Of a DNA stretch of 64,000 bases, positions 36,008-45,533 are shown piece after piece. The first letter of the stretch is position 1; each line of letters opens with the position of its first letter. The notes under the pieces are model-generated. The model saw nothing but the letters and a program-made list of their open reading frames with translations. It made no database searches and was not told the origin of the DNA. This DNA is from Flammeovirgaceae bacterium 311 (GTDB taxonomy: Bacteria > Bacteroidota > Bacteroidia > Cytophagales > Cyclobacteriaceae), in assembly GCA_000597885.1 (NCBI GenBank), contig CP004371.1, positions 2,124,501 to 2,188,500 on the forward strand, given 5' to 3'. The translations under genes and the position numbers were made by a program.

Positions 36008-37127
36008 CAACCCTGCCACCCGCCCTTTATTCAGGCTGCTGGCGCCCCTGGCCTTTGGCGCTATTGCTTACCTGCTGGTTCTGCTGGCTTTTGACACCCA
36101 CAGCCGCGTGCTTGAAAACTTCTTTAACGAAGAGCTGCTCGTTTGCATTGGCATGAGCTATGCAGTACTGGAGGCCAACCGTCTGCTGGCCGTTAGTTTT
36201 GCAAAGGTCCGCAGGCACTTCTGGACAAAAAGCGGACTAAAAGTGGTACTGGCCCTGCTCCTGACGGCCGTAATTACCAGTGGCCTGCTGATCCTGTACT
36301 TTCGCTACCGCCTGGATATGCACTATATCCTTAGCTTTTATACCGAGCTAAAGGTGTTCAATTTTATCTTTCTGTTTATTGCCCTGCTCTACCAGAGCTA
36401 CTTTCTGGGCTTTGTGTGGCTGCATCACCAGTACCAGCTAAAGTTCTCTGCCGAAGAAGAAAAGAGCCTGGAGCTGGAGCAGCAGATCTACCAGTTTTGC
36501 TACACCATTCACCCCGACTTTTTGTTTGCCGGCCTGGAACACGTGATCCTGAAAATACGCGAAGAGCAAACCGGGGCTGCCGATGCCGGTATCACGCTGC
36601 TGGCAGAACTGTACCATTATTTTCTGCGCAGGCAGGAGGAGCTGGTGCCCCTGCAGGATGAACTTGCCGTTATCCATAAGCTTCACAGCTTATTATCACA
36701 ATCGGGAAAGTGGCTGCAGCTGAAAACGGATGTGCAGGATCCGGAAAGCCTGGTAGTGCCCGGAAGCCTGGTGCGGTTAACAGAAGCCATTGCCCAATCG
36801 CAGCTAAGCTCTTTTGCTGCCCCGCTGGTAATCCGCATCGAGCAGCAGGCAGAGGGACTAAGGATCTGCTTTAAACCAAACTTTTCACTTGTACATCAGC
36901 ATATGCTGGAAGATATTCTTAAGGTCCTTGACCAGCAGTATGCCTGGCTAACAGGCAAAGCCCTCCATTGGACACCTGTGCTAAAGCAGGAGGCGCCCCT
37001 AGAGTTGCTAAGTACATCTGTACTAGATGAAAATTCTGCTCTGGAAACGCAGCTATCTTCCGCTGAGTATTACCAGATCACCATCCCTTCCCTTAACCTA
37101 CAGCCCTATGAAAGTAATCATCATTGA
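36000..37127 (+). CDS. histidine-kinase-like protein lacking the phospho-acceptor His (pseudokinase)
   Basis: A 375-residue protein of the same layout as the preceding kinase: four membrane segments (about 12-30, 42-60, 78-100, 118-142), then a domain aligned to His_kinase where the H-box reads TIHPDFLFAGL. Asp173 replaces the His that would be phosphorylated. The N-box of the ATP site is not recognisable (LTEAIAQSQLS in its place), and the C-terminal third has no clear G-box. It overlaps the active kinase by 8 bases and the response regulator by 20 bases, and AAAGGAGG sits just before its start. It probably forms a heterodimer with or modulates the active kinase, but this is inference. Confidence 0.75.
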   Translation: MYSNPATRPLFRLLAPLAFGAIAYLLVLLAFDTHSRVLENFFNEELLVCIGMSYAVLEANRLLAVSFAKVRRHFWTKSGLKVVLALLLTAVITSGLLILYFRYRLDMHYILSFYTELKVFNFIFLFIALLYQSYFLGFVWLHHQYQLKFSAEEEKSLELEQQIYQFCYTIHPDFLFAGLEHVILKIREEQTGAADAGITLLAELYHYFLRRQEELVPLQDELAVIHKLHSLLSQSGKWLQLKTDVQDPESLVVPGSLVRLTEAIAQSQLSSFAAPLVIRIEQQAEGLRICFKPNFSLVHQHMLEDILKVLDQQYAWLTGKALHWTPVLKQEAPLELLSTSVLDENSALETQLSSAEYYQITIPSLNLQPYESNHH

Positions 37128-37872
37128 AGATGAGCGTCCGGCATACGAGAAGCTGGTGCATTTTTTAAAGCGGTACAGCGAGCAGAATGAAATAATTGGC
37201 GCTGCTCAAAGTGTACAGGAGGCGGTAGATCTGCTGCAGCAAAAGGGCCAGCAGGCCGATCTGTTACTCATGGACATCCAACTGGCCGACGGCCTCTCAT
37301 TTGCTGCCCTGGACCAGGTGCCACTAAAGAAACCCGTGATCTTTATCACGGCCTATAACCAGTATGCCCTGGAGGCTTTCAGGGCCAATGGCATCGATTA
37401 CCTGTTAAAGCCCCTCACCTACGAAGCCTTCTCGGCAAGCATTGATAAGCTAAAGCAGCTTAGCGGTACCTTCTCCCATCCGCTGCAATCCATCCAGGAT
37501 ATTTACAAGAAGCTAAGCAAGCCGCAGTACAAGGAAAGGTTTATGGTGAAGATCGGCGATCATATCCATTCGGTGCCCACAGACCAGATACAGCTGTTTT
37601 ATGCCGAAGGCCGCAATACCTACCTGGTAAACAGCGCCGGCCGCCGCATGATTACAGACTATAAACTGGAGACGATAGAAGAGATGATCTCTCCCGAGCA
37701 GTTCTTCCGGGTTAACCGGAGTTACATCATGAGCCTGTCGGCTATCAAAGATGTACTGGTGTATTCCAACAGCCGCCTCAAGATCAATCCTTCCTTTGAT
37801 TTTAAGGAAGAGATTATTGTAAGCCGCGAAAAAGTAGCCTCTTTCAAAGAGTGGTTTGGCGGGGGTATTTAA
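37108..37872 (+). CDS. LytTR-family response regulator
   Basis: A 254-residue protein. The receiver domain (1-120) has the acidic pair in IIEDE, the phospho-acceptor Asp56 in LLMDIQLADG, the Thr/Ala in FITAY and Lys in LLKPL. The LytTR DNA-binding domain (about 150-250) shows the IQLFYAEGRNTYLVN and FFRVNRSYIMSLSAI blocks. It is the output of the kinase/pseudokinase pair encoded just upstream, overlapping the latter by 20 bases. The ATG at 37108 was taken as start since it leads straight into MKVIIIEDERP; the open frame reaches further back but without homology. Targets are unknown; the SDHYKSE-repeat gene and the kinases themselves are candidates. Confidence 0.92.
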   Translation: MKVIIIEDERPAYEKLVHFLKRYSEQNEIIGAAQSVQEAVDLLQQKGQQADLLLMDIQLADGLSFAALDQVPLKKPVIFITAYNQYALEAFRANGIDYLLKPLTYEAFSASIDKLKQLSGTFSHPLQSIQDIYKKLSKPQYKERFMVKIGDHIHSVPTDQIQLFYAEGRNTYLVNSAGRRMITDYKLETIEEMISPEQFFRVNRSYIMSLSAIKDVLVYSNSRLKINPSFDFKEEIIVSREKVASFKEWFGGGI

Positions 37873-38000
37873 ATAAATTCAAAAAGTTTAAGAGTTTGAT
37901 TTTCTCATCATATTAGCCACCCTCTTACCACACTTAGCTGGAATAGCCATAACAATTTGGCGTGAAAGAAATTTACTTCTACAGTAAGCTAATGTAATTC

Positions 38001-39362
38001 ATGCCAACACCTACAAGAAAAATTCTCCGAAGAGTAATTGTTACGCCTTTTCAGCGCTTTTTACAGACAGAGTCCTCTGGTGGTATTTTACTGATTTTTT
38101 TCACAGCCATTGCCCTGCTATGGGCAAACTCTGCCTGGAGCGAAAGCTATTTTGACCTGTGGAACACCAAAGTAGGACTGGCCTGGGGCGACTGGTCACT
38201 GATCAAATACCTGATTCTATGGGTGAACGATGGCCTCATGGCTATATTCTTTTTCCTGGTGGGCCTGGAAATTAAGCGGGAGGTAATGGTAGGCGAACTT
38301 TCATCGATGCGAAAAGCCTCTCTGCCTATATTTGCTGCCATTGGGGGTATGGTGTTTCCTGCAGGGCTTTTTTTGCTGCTACAGTCCGGTAAGCCTGGTG
38401 CCGAGGGCTGGGGTATTCCCATGGCAACCGACATTGCCTTTTCGCTGGGTATTTTAAGCCTTTTGGGCAGCCGCGTTCCCCTAAGCATGAAGATTTTCCT
38501 GACGGCTTTTGCGATTGTTGATGATATTGGTGCCGTGCTGGTGATTGCCATCTTCTACAGCGGCGATATACATTTAACTGAACTCTACATAGCCCTTGGC
38601 CTCTTTCTGGTACTGATCGCTTTTAACATCTTTAACGTTCGCAAAAAAACACTCTACATGGTTGTAGGGGTTATTATCTGGTATTTCTTTCTTAAATCTG
38701 GCCTGCACCCTACCATTGCAGGTATCATGGTGGCTTTTACAGTACCCATTACTTCCAGAATAAGGGCAAAAGATTTTATAGAGGAAGTAGAAAATGGTCT
38801 TGTGTTGTTCAAGGAATTTGAAGATGATCCCAATGACCATTTGCTATCTTACGAACAGCTCTCTTCTGCAGAAGCGGTAAGAACTGCGGCCAAAAACGTT
38901 GAACCTCCCTTACAAAAGCTCGAACATACACTGCATGGATTTGTGGCTTATTTTGTTTTGCCTGTGTTTGCCCTGGCCAATGCTGGTGTAGCTTTGGGTG
39001 GCGCCGGCGATGCCCTCAGCAGTGCCCTTACCATAAACATTGCCCTTGGCCTGGTAGTGGGCAAAACCCTGGGCATAGGCCTGCTCTCCTGGCTGGGTGT
39101 GCGTTTTGGGCTTGCCAGCCTTCCCACAGGATCCACCTGGGTACAATTATTTGCCCTGGCACTTTTAGGAGGTGTTGGCTTTACCATGGCCCTGTTCATA
39201 GCCAACCTTGCTTTCACTGATGCGGATCTGCTGAATCAGGCAAAAACAGGTATCTTGATTGGTTCTACCATTGCCGGCATAGGTGGGTTTATTATCCTGC
39301 GCATGACGTTGCCACCCGTACCGGAGGCGGCAGCCGACGAATCAATGGAAGGTATGCATTGA
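38001..39362 (+). CDS. nhaA: Na+/H+ antiporter NhaA
   Basis: A 453-residue NhaA-type antiporter with about twelve membrane segments. It shows the early FLVGLEIKREVMVGEL block, the catalytic Asp pair in AIVDDIGAVLVIA (Asp174-Asp175, equal to Asp163-164 of E. coli NhaA) and the GGVGFTMALFIANLAF block near the C-terminus. It exchanges external protons for internal sodium across the inner membrane and is active at alkaline pH. A hydrophilic insert of about 30 residues (residues about 255-300) separates the two halves. It lies 183 bases ahead of a full mrp operon on the same strand, so sodium export is concentrated at this locus. Confidence 0.95.
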   Translation: MPTPTRKILRRVIVTPFQRFLQTESSGGILLIFFTAIALLWANSAWSESYFDLWNTKVGLAWGDWSLIKYLILWVNDGLMAIFFFLVGLEIKREVMVGELSSMRKASLPIFAAIGGMVFPAGLFLLLQSGKPGAEGWGIPMATDIAFSLGILSLLGSRVPLSMKIFLTAFAIVDDIGAVLVIAIFYSGDIHLTELYIALGLFLVLIAFNIFNVRKKTLYMVVGVIIWYFFLKSGLHPTIAGIMVAFTVPITSRIRAKDFIEEVENGLVLFKEFEDDPNDHLLSYEQLSSAEAVRTAAKNVEPPLQKLEHTLHGFVAYFVLPVFALANAGVALGGAGDALSSALTINIALGLVVGKTLGIGLLSWLGVRFGLASLPTGSTWVQLFALALLGGVGFTMALFIANLAFTDADLLNQAKTGILIGSTIAGIGGFIILRMTLPPVPEAAADESMEGMH

Positions 39363-39545
39363 TTCTTCAACCTTGATAACCGGAGCATATTTTAAATGCA
39401 AAGCCTTCATCAGGTTCTGAATAATATTTGTGCTCCCACAGAAAAAAATCCTAACTGTGCAATCTCCTGCTTTTGGCCCTGTGCGGTTTACCGGAAGTTT
39501 AAGGAATAGCCTGGTACATTTTGTAAGCAGTAATCTGCTACGCGT

Positions 39546-41855
39546 ATGTTGATTGTAATTCTGGCAGGCCTTGTTGTTGCATCTGCCGCTCCTACCCTGC
39601 ACAGGGTGGCCGGCAGGTATACCTATGTACCCATGGTGCTGGCTGCCCTGGCCTTTTTTATTTACTTCTGCACCTTAGCGCCAGGGGTGCTGGCCGGAGA
39701 GCTGATTACCCAGAGCCATTCATGGGTCCCTACCCTTAACATCAACCTCCATTTTTACCTGGATGGCCTAAGCCTGCTTTTTGCCCTGCTCATCAGCGGT
39801 TTCGGCACCCTGATCATGGCCTATGCCGGAGGCTATCTGGGAGAAGATCCGCTGCTGGGCCGCTTTTATCTGTACCTGATGCTGTTTATGGTGGCCATGC
39901 TGGGGGTTGTTACGGCCGGTAATATATTTTCTCTTTTTGTGTTTTGGGAGTTAACCAGCCTTAGCTCATACCTGCTTATTGGTTTTAAGCACAACAAGGA
40001 AGAATCCCGCAACTCGGCCCTGCAGGCCCTGCTGGTAACAGGCGGAGGCGGCCTGGCCCTGATGGGCGGACTGCTGTTGCTGGGCAATGCCGGTGGCAGC
40101 TACACCTTTAGCGAACTACTGAATAAAGGGGCCCAGGTACACGCACACGCCCTTTACCTGCCTGCACTCATCCTCATCTGTATCGGAGCCTTTACCAAAT
40201 CGGCACAATTTCCTTTTCACTTCTGGCTGCCCAATGCCATGGCGGCGCCTACACCTGTTAGTGCCTACCTGCATTCGGCCACCATGGTAAAAGCCGGCGT
40301 ATACCTGCTGGCAAGGCTAACACCTGTTATGGGCGGCACAGATACCTGGCAGTATACCCTGATGGTTATTGGGGGCACCACAACAGTGCTGGGGGCCTTT
40401 CTGGCCATTCAGCACACCGATCTTAAAGCGATCCTGGCTTATACCACTATTAGTGCGCTGGGCATTCTGGTAACCATGACAGGCCTGGGAACAGCCCCTG
40501 CCCTGGAGGCAATGGTAGTGTTTCTGCTGGCGCATGCCCTGTACAAAGGTACCCTCTTTATGGTGGCTGGCAATGTAGACCATGCTACCGGCACCCGGGA
40601 AATTAACCGCCTGCAGGGCCTGGGTAAAAGCATGTGGCCTACCGCACTTGCCGCATCGCTGGCAGCTCTTTCCATGGCAGGAGCCTTGCCCTTTTTTGGC
40701 TTTATTGGCAAAGAACTGCTCTACGAAGCAGCCCTGGAAGAAAGTGCCACCCGCTGGGCAATGTTTGGCATTACCTTTTTCTCAGGTGTTATTTTTGTAG
40801 CGGTAGCACTAGTATTGGGGTACCGGATCTTCTGGCGCAAAACCGTGGAGCGTACTCCCCTGGTCCATGGTGATACTCCCCTGTTGTACTTCCCCCCGCT
40901 GCTGCTTTCCTGCCTGGGACTTGTAATTGGGCTGATACCAGCCATGCTGGCTACGCCTATACTCAGGCGTGCTGCCGAGGCCATGCTTGGCGAAGAACAG
41001 CTATTCAGCCTTACCCTCTGGCATGGCTTTAACATGGTGCTGTTGCTAAGCCTGCTCACGATGCTGCTGGGCTACCTGCTTTACCGCCTAACCGACAGGC
41101 TGCATGCCTTTGTGCCACGCCTGGCTGCCATCTACCGTTTCGGACCCAACAATCTCTTTTTTAAGGCAGTAAAAGCCCTGCCCCTGGCAGCCGCAAAAAT
41201 TACCAGGTCTATTCAAACAGGCTATCTGCGCGATTATATAATCATCATCATTTTAACATTACTTGGGTTTCTGGCGTATGCACTGATCCCCGATGGCCCG
41301 GAACTAAAGCTGGCAGAACGTATACCGCAGCTCACTAACGTCAGGCTTTACGAGCTGGTATTAATATTGCTGATCATGGGTGCATTGTACATGCTGCACA
41401 ACAGTAAATCCAGGCTTACCTCCATTGCCATTCTGGGTATTATTGGTTATTCGGTGGCGGTATTCTTTATCCTTTTCGGAGCACCCGATATTGCAGCCAC
41501 ACAACTGCTGATCGAAACCCTTACCGTGGTACTGTTTGTGCTGGTGCTTCACAGGCTGCCTTCCTTCCGCAACCTCACCGCTCCCCAGACAAAGATCAAG
41601 TACATCACCGTTTCCATGCTCTTTGGCGGCACCATTACCTATATCTTGCTGCTGGTAAAACAATTCCCATTGGATTCGAGGCTGAAGGAATACTTTGGAC
41701 AGGCGAGCTACCTTGAGGGGCAGGGCAGAAATATTGTTAATGTGATACTGGTAGACTTCAGGGCACTGGATACGCTGGGAGAAGCAAGCGTACTGGCGGT
41801 GGCAGCCATTGGTATTTTTGCGTTGTTTAAACTTCAACTAAACAAGGAGGAATAG
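39546..41855 (+). CDS. mrpA: Mrp Na+/H+ antiporter subunit A
   Basis: A 769-residue membrane protein. Residues about 1-480 match the proton-pumping NuoL/ND5-like core (WELTSLSSYLLIGF, FPFHFWLPNAMAAPTPVSAYLHSATMVKAG), including the Lys of the ATMVKAG motif. The C-terminal third has the DUF4040/MbhD-like (AILGIIGYSVAVFFILFGAPDIAATQLLIE) and MbhE-like parts expected of MrpA. It works with MrpB-G as one complex that exchanges sodium for protons and is related to complex I. It is shorter than some MrpA proteins (800 or more residues). It is the first gene of a seven-gene set; mrpB begins 2 bases after its stop, with AAGGAGG inside its last codons. Confidence 0.93.
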   Translation: MLIVILAGLVVASAAPTLHRVAGRYTYVPMVLAALAFFIYFCTLAPGVLAGELITQSHSWVPTLNINLHFYLDGLSLLFALLISGFGTLIMAYAGGYLGEDPLLGRFYLYLMLFMVAMLGVVTAGNIFSLFVFWELTSLSSYLLIGFKHNKEESRNSALQALLVTGGGGLALMGGLLLLGNAGGSYTFSELLNKGAQVHAHALYLPALILICIGAFTKSAQFPFHFWLPNAMAAPTPVSAYLHSATMVKAGVYLLARLTPVMGGTDTWQYTLMVIGGTTTVLGAFLAIQHTDLKAILAYTTISALGILVTMTGLGTAPALEAMVVFLLAHALYKGTLFMVAGNVDHATGTREINRLQGLGKSMWPTALAASLAALSMAGALPFFGFIGKELLYEAALEESATRWAMFGITFFSGVIFVAVALVLGYRIFWRKTVERTPLVHGDTPLLYFPPLLLSCLGLVIGLIPAMLATPILRRAAEAMLGEEQLFSLTLWHGFNMVLLLSLLTMLLGYLLYRLTDRLHAFVPRLAAIYRFGPNNLFFKAVKALPLAAAKITRSIQTGYLRDYIIIIILTLLGFLAYALIPDGPELKLAERIPQLTNVRLYELVLILLIMGALYMLHNSKSRLTSIAILGIIGYSVAVFFILFGAPDIAATQLLIETLTVVLFVLVLHRLPSFRNLTAPQTKIKYITVSMLFGGTITYILLLVKQFPLDSRLKEYFGQASYLEGQGRNIVNVILVDFRALDTLGEASVLAVAAIGIFALFKLQLNKEE

Positions 41856-41857
41856 CC

Positions 41858-42406
41858 ATGAAAACAAGTATACTGGGTACCGCCATCAGGTTGCTGGTGC
41901 CTGTCTTCCAGCTATTTTCCCTCTACATCCTCTTTAGGGGGCACAACCACCCCGGCGGGGGGTTCATTGGTGGCCTGATTGGATCCATCGGCTATATCTT
42001 TTATGCCATGGTATTTGGCCCTAAAGAGGTCGTGCACTCCTTCTTCAACATCAGATTATTTATCGAAGATAAAGCTGATCATCGCAGCCGCAGGCATGCA
42101 TATCTGCAAACCATCAAGAATAATACCTGGCAACGCAAACCTGCGAGCACCCCAAAAGAGCCTGGCAAAACCTGGGAAGTTCGCCTGGAGCCCATGCACC
42201 TGATTGCTACGGGCTTGTTGCTTGCAGCTACCAGCGGACTTCCAGGCATGCTTTTCGCCCAGGGGGCTTATATGTCTGCACTCTGGACAGACTTTTACCT
42301 GCCCATACTGGGCAAGCCCGGCACTCCCATTCTTTTTGATCTGGGCATTTACCTGCTGGTGATGGGTGTGGTGCTAAAGATCACCTTTATCATGTCTGAA
42401 GATTAA
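41858..42406 (+). CDS. mrpB: Mrp Na+/H+ antiporter subunit B
   Basis: A 182-residue protein with four membrane segments and the typical SLYILFRGHNHPGGGFIGGL block near the N-terminus. A charged stretch of about 45 residues (about 65-110, rich in Arg/Lys) lies between the second and third segments. MrpB is a structural subunit of the complex in the inner membrane. It begins 2 bases after mrpA and is preceded by a strong Shine-Dalgarno AAGGAGG, rare in this phylum. Confidence 0.92.
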   Translation: MKTSILGTAIRLLVPVFQLFSLYILFRGHNHPGGGFIGGLIGSIGYIFYAMVFGPKEVVHSFFNIRLFIEDKADHRSRRHAYLQTIKNNTWQRKPASTPKEPGKTWEVRLEPMHLIATGLLLAATSGLPGMLFAQGAYMSALWTDFYLPILGKPGTPILFDLGIYLLVMGVVLKITFIMSED

Positions 42407-42413
42407 GATATAT

Positions 42414-42791
42414 ATGGAATTACTACTATGTTTTGTGGTTGGCATTCTTTTTTCGGTAGGCTTATATTTTATCCTGCACCGTCATTTTTTCAAGCTCATT
42501 CTGGGCCTGATGATTTTTGGACTGGCTACCAATCTGTTCATTTTTGTAATAGGCCGGCTAACGCGCGGTGGCAGCCCCATTATTGCAGAAGACAGTGAGG
42601 TGGCCCTGGAGCCCTTTGCCGACCCTGTACCGCAGGCCCTGCTGCTCACAGCAATTGTGATCGGTTTTGGCATACAGGCCTTTGCCATTGTATTGATCAA
42701 GCGTGTATACCAATCATTTGGCACTACCGACCTCGACGACCTGGATACTACCGACAAGATCGATAACACAAAAAAAGCCCCCATTGAATAA
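42414..42791 (+). CDS. mrpC: Mrp Na+/H+ antiporter subunit C
   Basis: A 125-residue NuoK-like protein with three membrane segments. It has the expected GLATNLFIFVIGR and QALLLTAIVIGFGIQAFAIVLI blocks. The C-terminal 25 residues are hydrophilic and Asp-rich. Begins 7 bases after mrpB, and its stop overlaps the TTG taken as the mrpD start. Confidence 0.92.
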   Translation: MELLLCFVVGILFSVGLYFILHRHFFKLILGLMIFGLATNLFIFVIGRLTRGGSPIIAEDSEVALEPFADPVPQALLLTAIVIGFGIQAFAIVLIKRVYQSFGTTDLDDLDTTDKIDNTKKAPIE

Positions 42792-44310
42792 GCTGCTGCT
42801 CGTTTTGCCCCTGCTAATACCTTTATATGGCGCTATTATGTGCTTATTTTTCTGGTACAGGCAAATGGCCCAGAAGGTAATAAGCCTGCTTACCCAGGTG
42901 GGGCTTGTAATTGGATCGCTGTACCTGTTGCTGCATGTAAACGAGGCGGGCATTATTAAAACCCAGATTGGCAACTGGCCAGCACCTTTTGGCATTACCC
43001 TGGTGGCAGATCTTTTCAGCTGCCTGATGGTGCTTTCTTCTTCGCTCATTGGGCTGGCGCTGGTGGTGTACTCTTTAAGGGGTCTCGACAATGCCCGGCA
43101 AAGGTTTGGTTATTACCCGCTGGTGCTTATGCTGCAACTAGGTATTGGCGGGGTATGCCTCACCGGCGACCTGTTTAATCTTTTTGTCTGGTTTGAGGTG
43201 CTGCTCATCTGCTGTTTTGTACTTATTTCCCTGGGAGGCAGCAAAGCACAGCTGGAAGGCTCCATCAAATATGTAACCATAAACATATTGGCTTCCAGCT
43301 TTTTATTAATGGGTATTGGTGTGGTATATGGCATTCTAGGCTCTCTGAATATGGCAGAATTGGCCAGCATGGTACGCATGCCCGGTACAAACACAAGCAT
43401 GGTTACCATGGCGGGCATGTTCTTTTTGATTGCATTCGGTATTAAATCAGCAGTATTTCCCCTGTTCTTTTGGTTGCCTGCCTCTTACCACACGCCGCCT
43501 ATTGCTATTTCTGCCTTTATTGCCGGTTTAATTACCAAAGTAGGTGTATATGCAATGGTGCGGGTCTTTACCCTTGTCTTTGCCATTAACCTGGAGCTAA
43601 GCCTGCCCCTGATCATGCTGATCGCCGGCTTTACCATGGTTATAGGCGTACTGGGAGCAGCCGCCCAAACCGATTTCCGCAAGATCCTATCCTTCCATAT
43701 CGTGAGCCAGATTGGCTATATGATCATGGGACTGGCCATTTTCACACCCCTGGCGCTTGCGGGCAGCATCTTTTTTATCATCCACAATATCCTGGTAAAA
43801 ACCAACCTGTTCCTCATCAGCGGGGTGGTAGCCCAGCGGTATCATAGCTTTAGCCTAAAAAAACTGGGAGGTGTGTACTTGCTGCAGCCTGTGCTCTCGC
43901 TTCTGTTTGTGTTATCGGCTTTTTCACTGGCGGGCATTCCCCCTTTCTCAGGTTTCTGGGGCAAATTTATGCTGGCAAAGGCAGGATTTGATGCAGGAAA
44001 CTATGCCATTGTAGCCACTTCGCTGGCCGTTAGCCTGATTACCATCTTCTCCATGACCAAAATCTGGAACGAGGTATTCTGGAAAGATAAACCCGCAGAA
44101 GCCGATGGTGGAACTGTGCCCACTGATGAGGACATGATAAATCTCGCCGATAGAAGAACCCAAAAGCTGATGTATGTGCCCGTAGTCTTTCTCACAGTGC
44201 TAATCCTGTTTATCAGTTTTTATGCCGAGCCTCTGATTGCCCTTACCCATAAAGCTGCAGCGCAGCTCCTGGATCACGATCTGTACATAAATGTTGTATT
44301 AAGCAGATAA
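42784..44310 (+). CDS. mrpD: Mrp Na+/H+ antiporter subunit D
   Basis: A 508-residue NuoM/ND4-like membrane protein, one of the two proton-pumping subunits. Visible are GGVCLTGDLFNLFVWFEVLLICCFVLISL, FPLFFWLPASYHTPPIAISAFIAGLITKVGVYA and the C-terminal FSGFWGKF block. The start is most likely the TTG at 42784 (giving MNKLLLVLPLLIPLYG), which overlaps the end of mrpC by 8 bases; a GTG at 42703 is also in frame but would add 27 residues unlike MrpD. The TTG start is unusual within this operon. Confidence 0.9.
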   Translation: MNKLLLVLPLLIPLYGAIMCLFFWYRQMAQKVISLLTQVGLVIGSLYLLLHVNEAGIIKTQIGNWPAPFGITLVADLFSCLMVLSSSLIGLALVVYSLRGLDNARQRFGYYPLVLMLQLGIGGVCLTGDLFNLFVWFEVLLICCFVLISLGGSKAQLEGSIKYVTINILASSFLLMGIGVVYGILGSLNMAELASMVRMPGTNTSMVTMAGMFFLIAFGIKSAVFPLFFWLPASYHTPPIAISAFIAGLITKVGVYAMVRVFTLVFAINLELSLPLIMLIAGFTMVIGVLGAAAQTDFRKILSFHIVSQIGYMIMGLAIFTPLALAGSIFFIIHNILVKTNLFLISGVVAQRYHSFSLKKLGGVYLLQPVLSLLFVLSAFSLAGIPPFSGFWGKFMLAKAGFDAGNYAIVATSLAVSLITIFSMTKIWNEVFWKDKPAEADGGTVPTDEDMINLADRRTQKLMYVPVVFLTVLILFISFYAEPLIALTHKAAAQLLDHDLYINVVLSR

Positions 44311-44311
44311 T

Positions 44312-44806
44312 ATGAAAACATTCAGCCTGCATACTATCATAGCCCTCGTCCTGTCGTACCTGTTTTTCCGGTATGGCAGCCTGATTCCTTATACTGCCAC
44401 CACCTCCGTTCTCGTTTTTATAGTGGTATTTACACTACTCTGGCTAAGTGCTGCCGCCTATCACTTCTCCTACTTCCGCAAGCTACCCAAAGCCATAAGC
44501 TTTCTTCTTTTTTTTCTGAAGGAGGTTTTTGTGGCTAATCTTAAAATTGCTTATGATATTATTACGCCACGCTACCGCATGCGGCCCACCGTAATAGCCC
44601 TGCCGCTCACTGCCAAAACCAATGTAGAAATTACGCTGCTGGCCTGCATGATTACCCTTACACCCGGCTCCCTCACACTGGATGTAAGCGAGGACAAAAA
44701 GATACTCTGGGTGCATATACTTTACCTGGAGGAGGGAGGTGTTGAGGAGATTGTTCACAACCTGAAATGGGGTTTTGAACGGAGGCTTTTAGAACTAACC
44801 ACATGA
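44312..44806 (+). CDS. mrpE: Mrp Na+/H+ antiporter subunit E
   Basis: A 164-residue protein with two to three N-terminal membrane segments and a cytoplasmic domain containing the family block MITLTPGSLTLDVSEDKKILWVHIL. MrpE is needed for complex assembly. It begins 1 base after mrpD and its TGA overlaps the ATG of mrpF. Confidence 0.9.
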   Translation: MKTFSLHTIIALVLSYLFFRYGSLIPYTATTSVLVFIVVFTLLWLSAAAYHFSYFRKLPKAISFLLFFLKEVFVANLKIAYDIITPRYRMRPTVIALPLTAKTNVEITLLACMITLTPGSLTLDVSEDKKILWVHILYLEEGGVEEIVHNLKWGFERRLLELTT

Positions 44807-45084
44807 GTATTTTTCATATAAGCCTGCTGATTGCGCTTACAGGGCTTAGCATATGCCTGCTAATGGCCAGCATTCGTTTTGCCCTGGGCCCTACACTGCC
44901 CGATCGTATAACAGCCTTCGACCTTTTTGTAGCAAACATGATTGGCATTATTGCCATCTACTCAGAGCTAACGGGTAATAAAGATTTTATTGATGTTGCC
45001 ATTATACTCTCGCTCTTCGGCTTCCTGGGCTCGATCTCCTTTGCCTACTTTCTCATGAAAAGAAAAAACAAAAATGGAAAATGA
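44803..45084 (+). CDS. mrpF: Mrp Na+/H+ antiporter subunit F
   Basis: A 93-residue protein with three membrane segments and the family block GPTLPDRITAFDLFVANMIGIIA. It overlaps mrpE by 4 bases (ATGA) and mrpG by 11 bases. The C-terminus is Lys/Asn-rich. Confidence 0.9.
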   Translation: MSIFHISLLIALTGLSICLLMASIRFALGPTLPDRITAFDLFVANMIGIIAIYSELTGNKDFIDVAIILSLFGFLGSISFAYFLMKRKNKNGK

Positions 45085-45466
45085 AATAGATTACTTACTG
45101 ATCCGGGAGATTTTAAGCTCCTTCTTTATCCTGCTGGGAGTTGCTTTCATGCTGCTCTCCACCATTGGCCTGCTGCGCTTTCCTGATTTTTACATCCGCA
45201 TGTCGGCCATTACCAAAGGTGCCACCCTGGGTGTGGGCCTGATCCTCACCGGCATGGCCATCTACTTCAATGAAGCCGATATGTTCTTCAAGGTTATCAT
45301 CATCATTACCTTTACCTTTATTACAGCACCTGTAGCTGCTCATGTTATTGCACGAACTGCCCTCTACAACAACGTACCTTTCTGGAAAGAAACCCGCCTT
45401 GACGATTTCCGCGAATACCTTAAAACCTACCTGGGCAAAGACAGCGAGGAGGAGGTAAAAGAGTAG
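45074..45466 (+). CDS. mrpG: Mrp Na+/H+ antiporter subunit G
   Basis: A 130-residue protein with three membrane segments and the family block IGLLRFPDFYIRMSA followed by KGATLGVGLIL. It closes the mrp operon. The C-terminal 35 residues are charged and cytoplasmic. No clear terminator follows; the convergent hrpB gene ends only 67 bases away. Confidence 0.92.
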   Translation: MENEIDYLLIREILSSFFILLGVAFMLLSTIGLLRFPDFYIRMSAITKGATLGVGLILTGMAIYFNEADMFFKVIIIITFTFITAPVAAHVIARTALYNNVPFWKETRLDDFREYLKTYLGKDSEEEVKE

Positions 45467-45533
45467 TTTTGTAAGGGTTCTTCATGAGCACATTAGCACA
45501 TTGAACCATTAGTCGCAGCGGCGAACCGTCATA

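Noticed and set aside
39342-39602. Minus-strand open frame between nhaA and mrpA with a FFCGS stretch
   Set aside because: It overlaps both neighbours, has no start signal and no convincing family match; probably chance.
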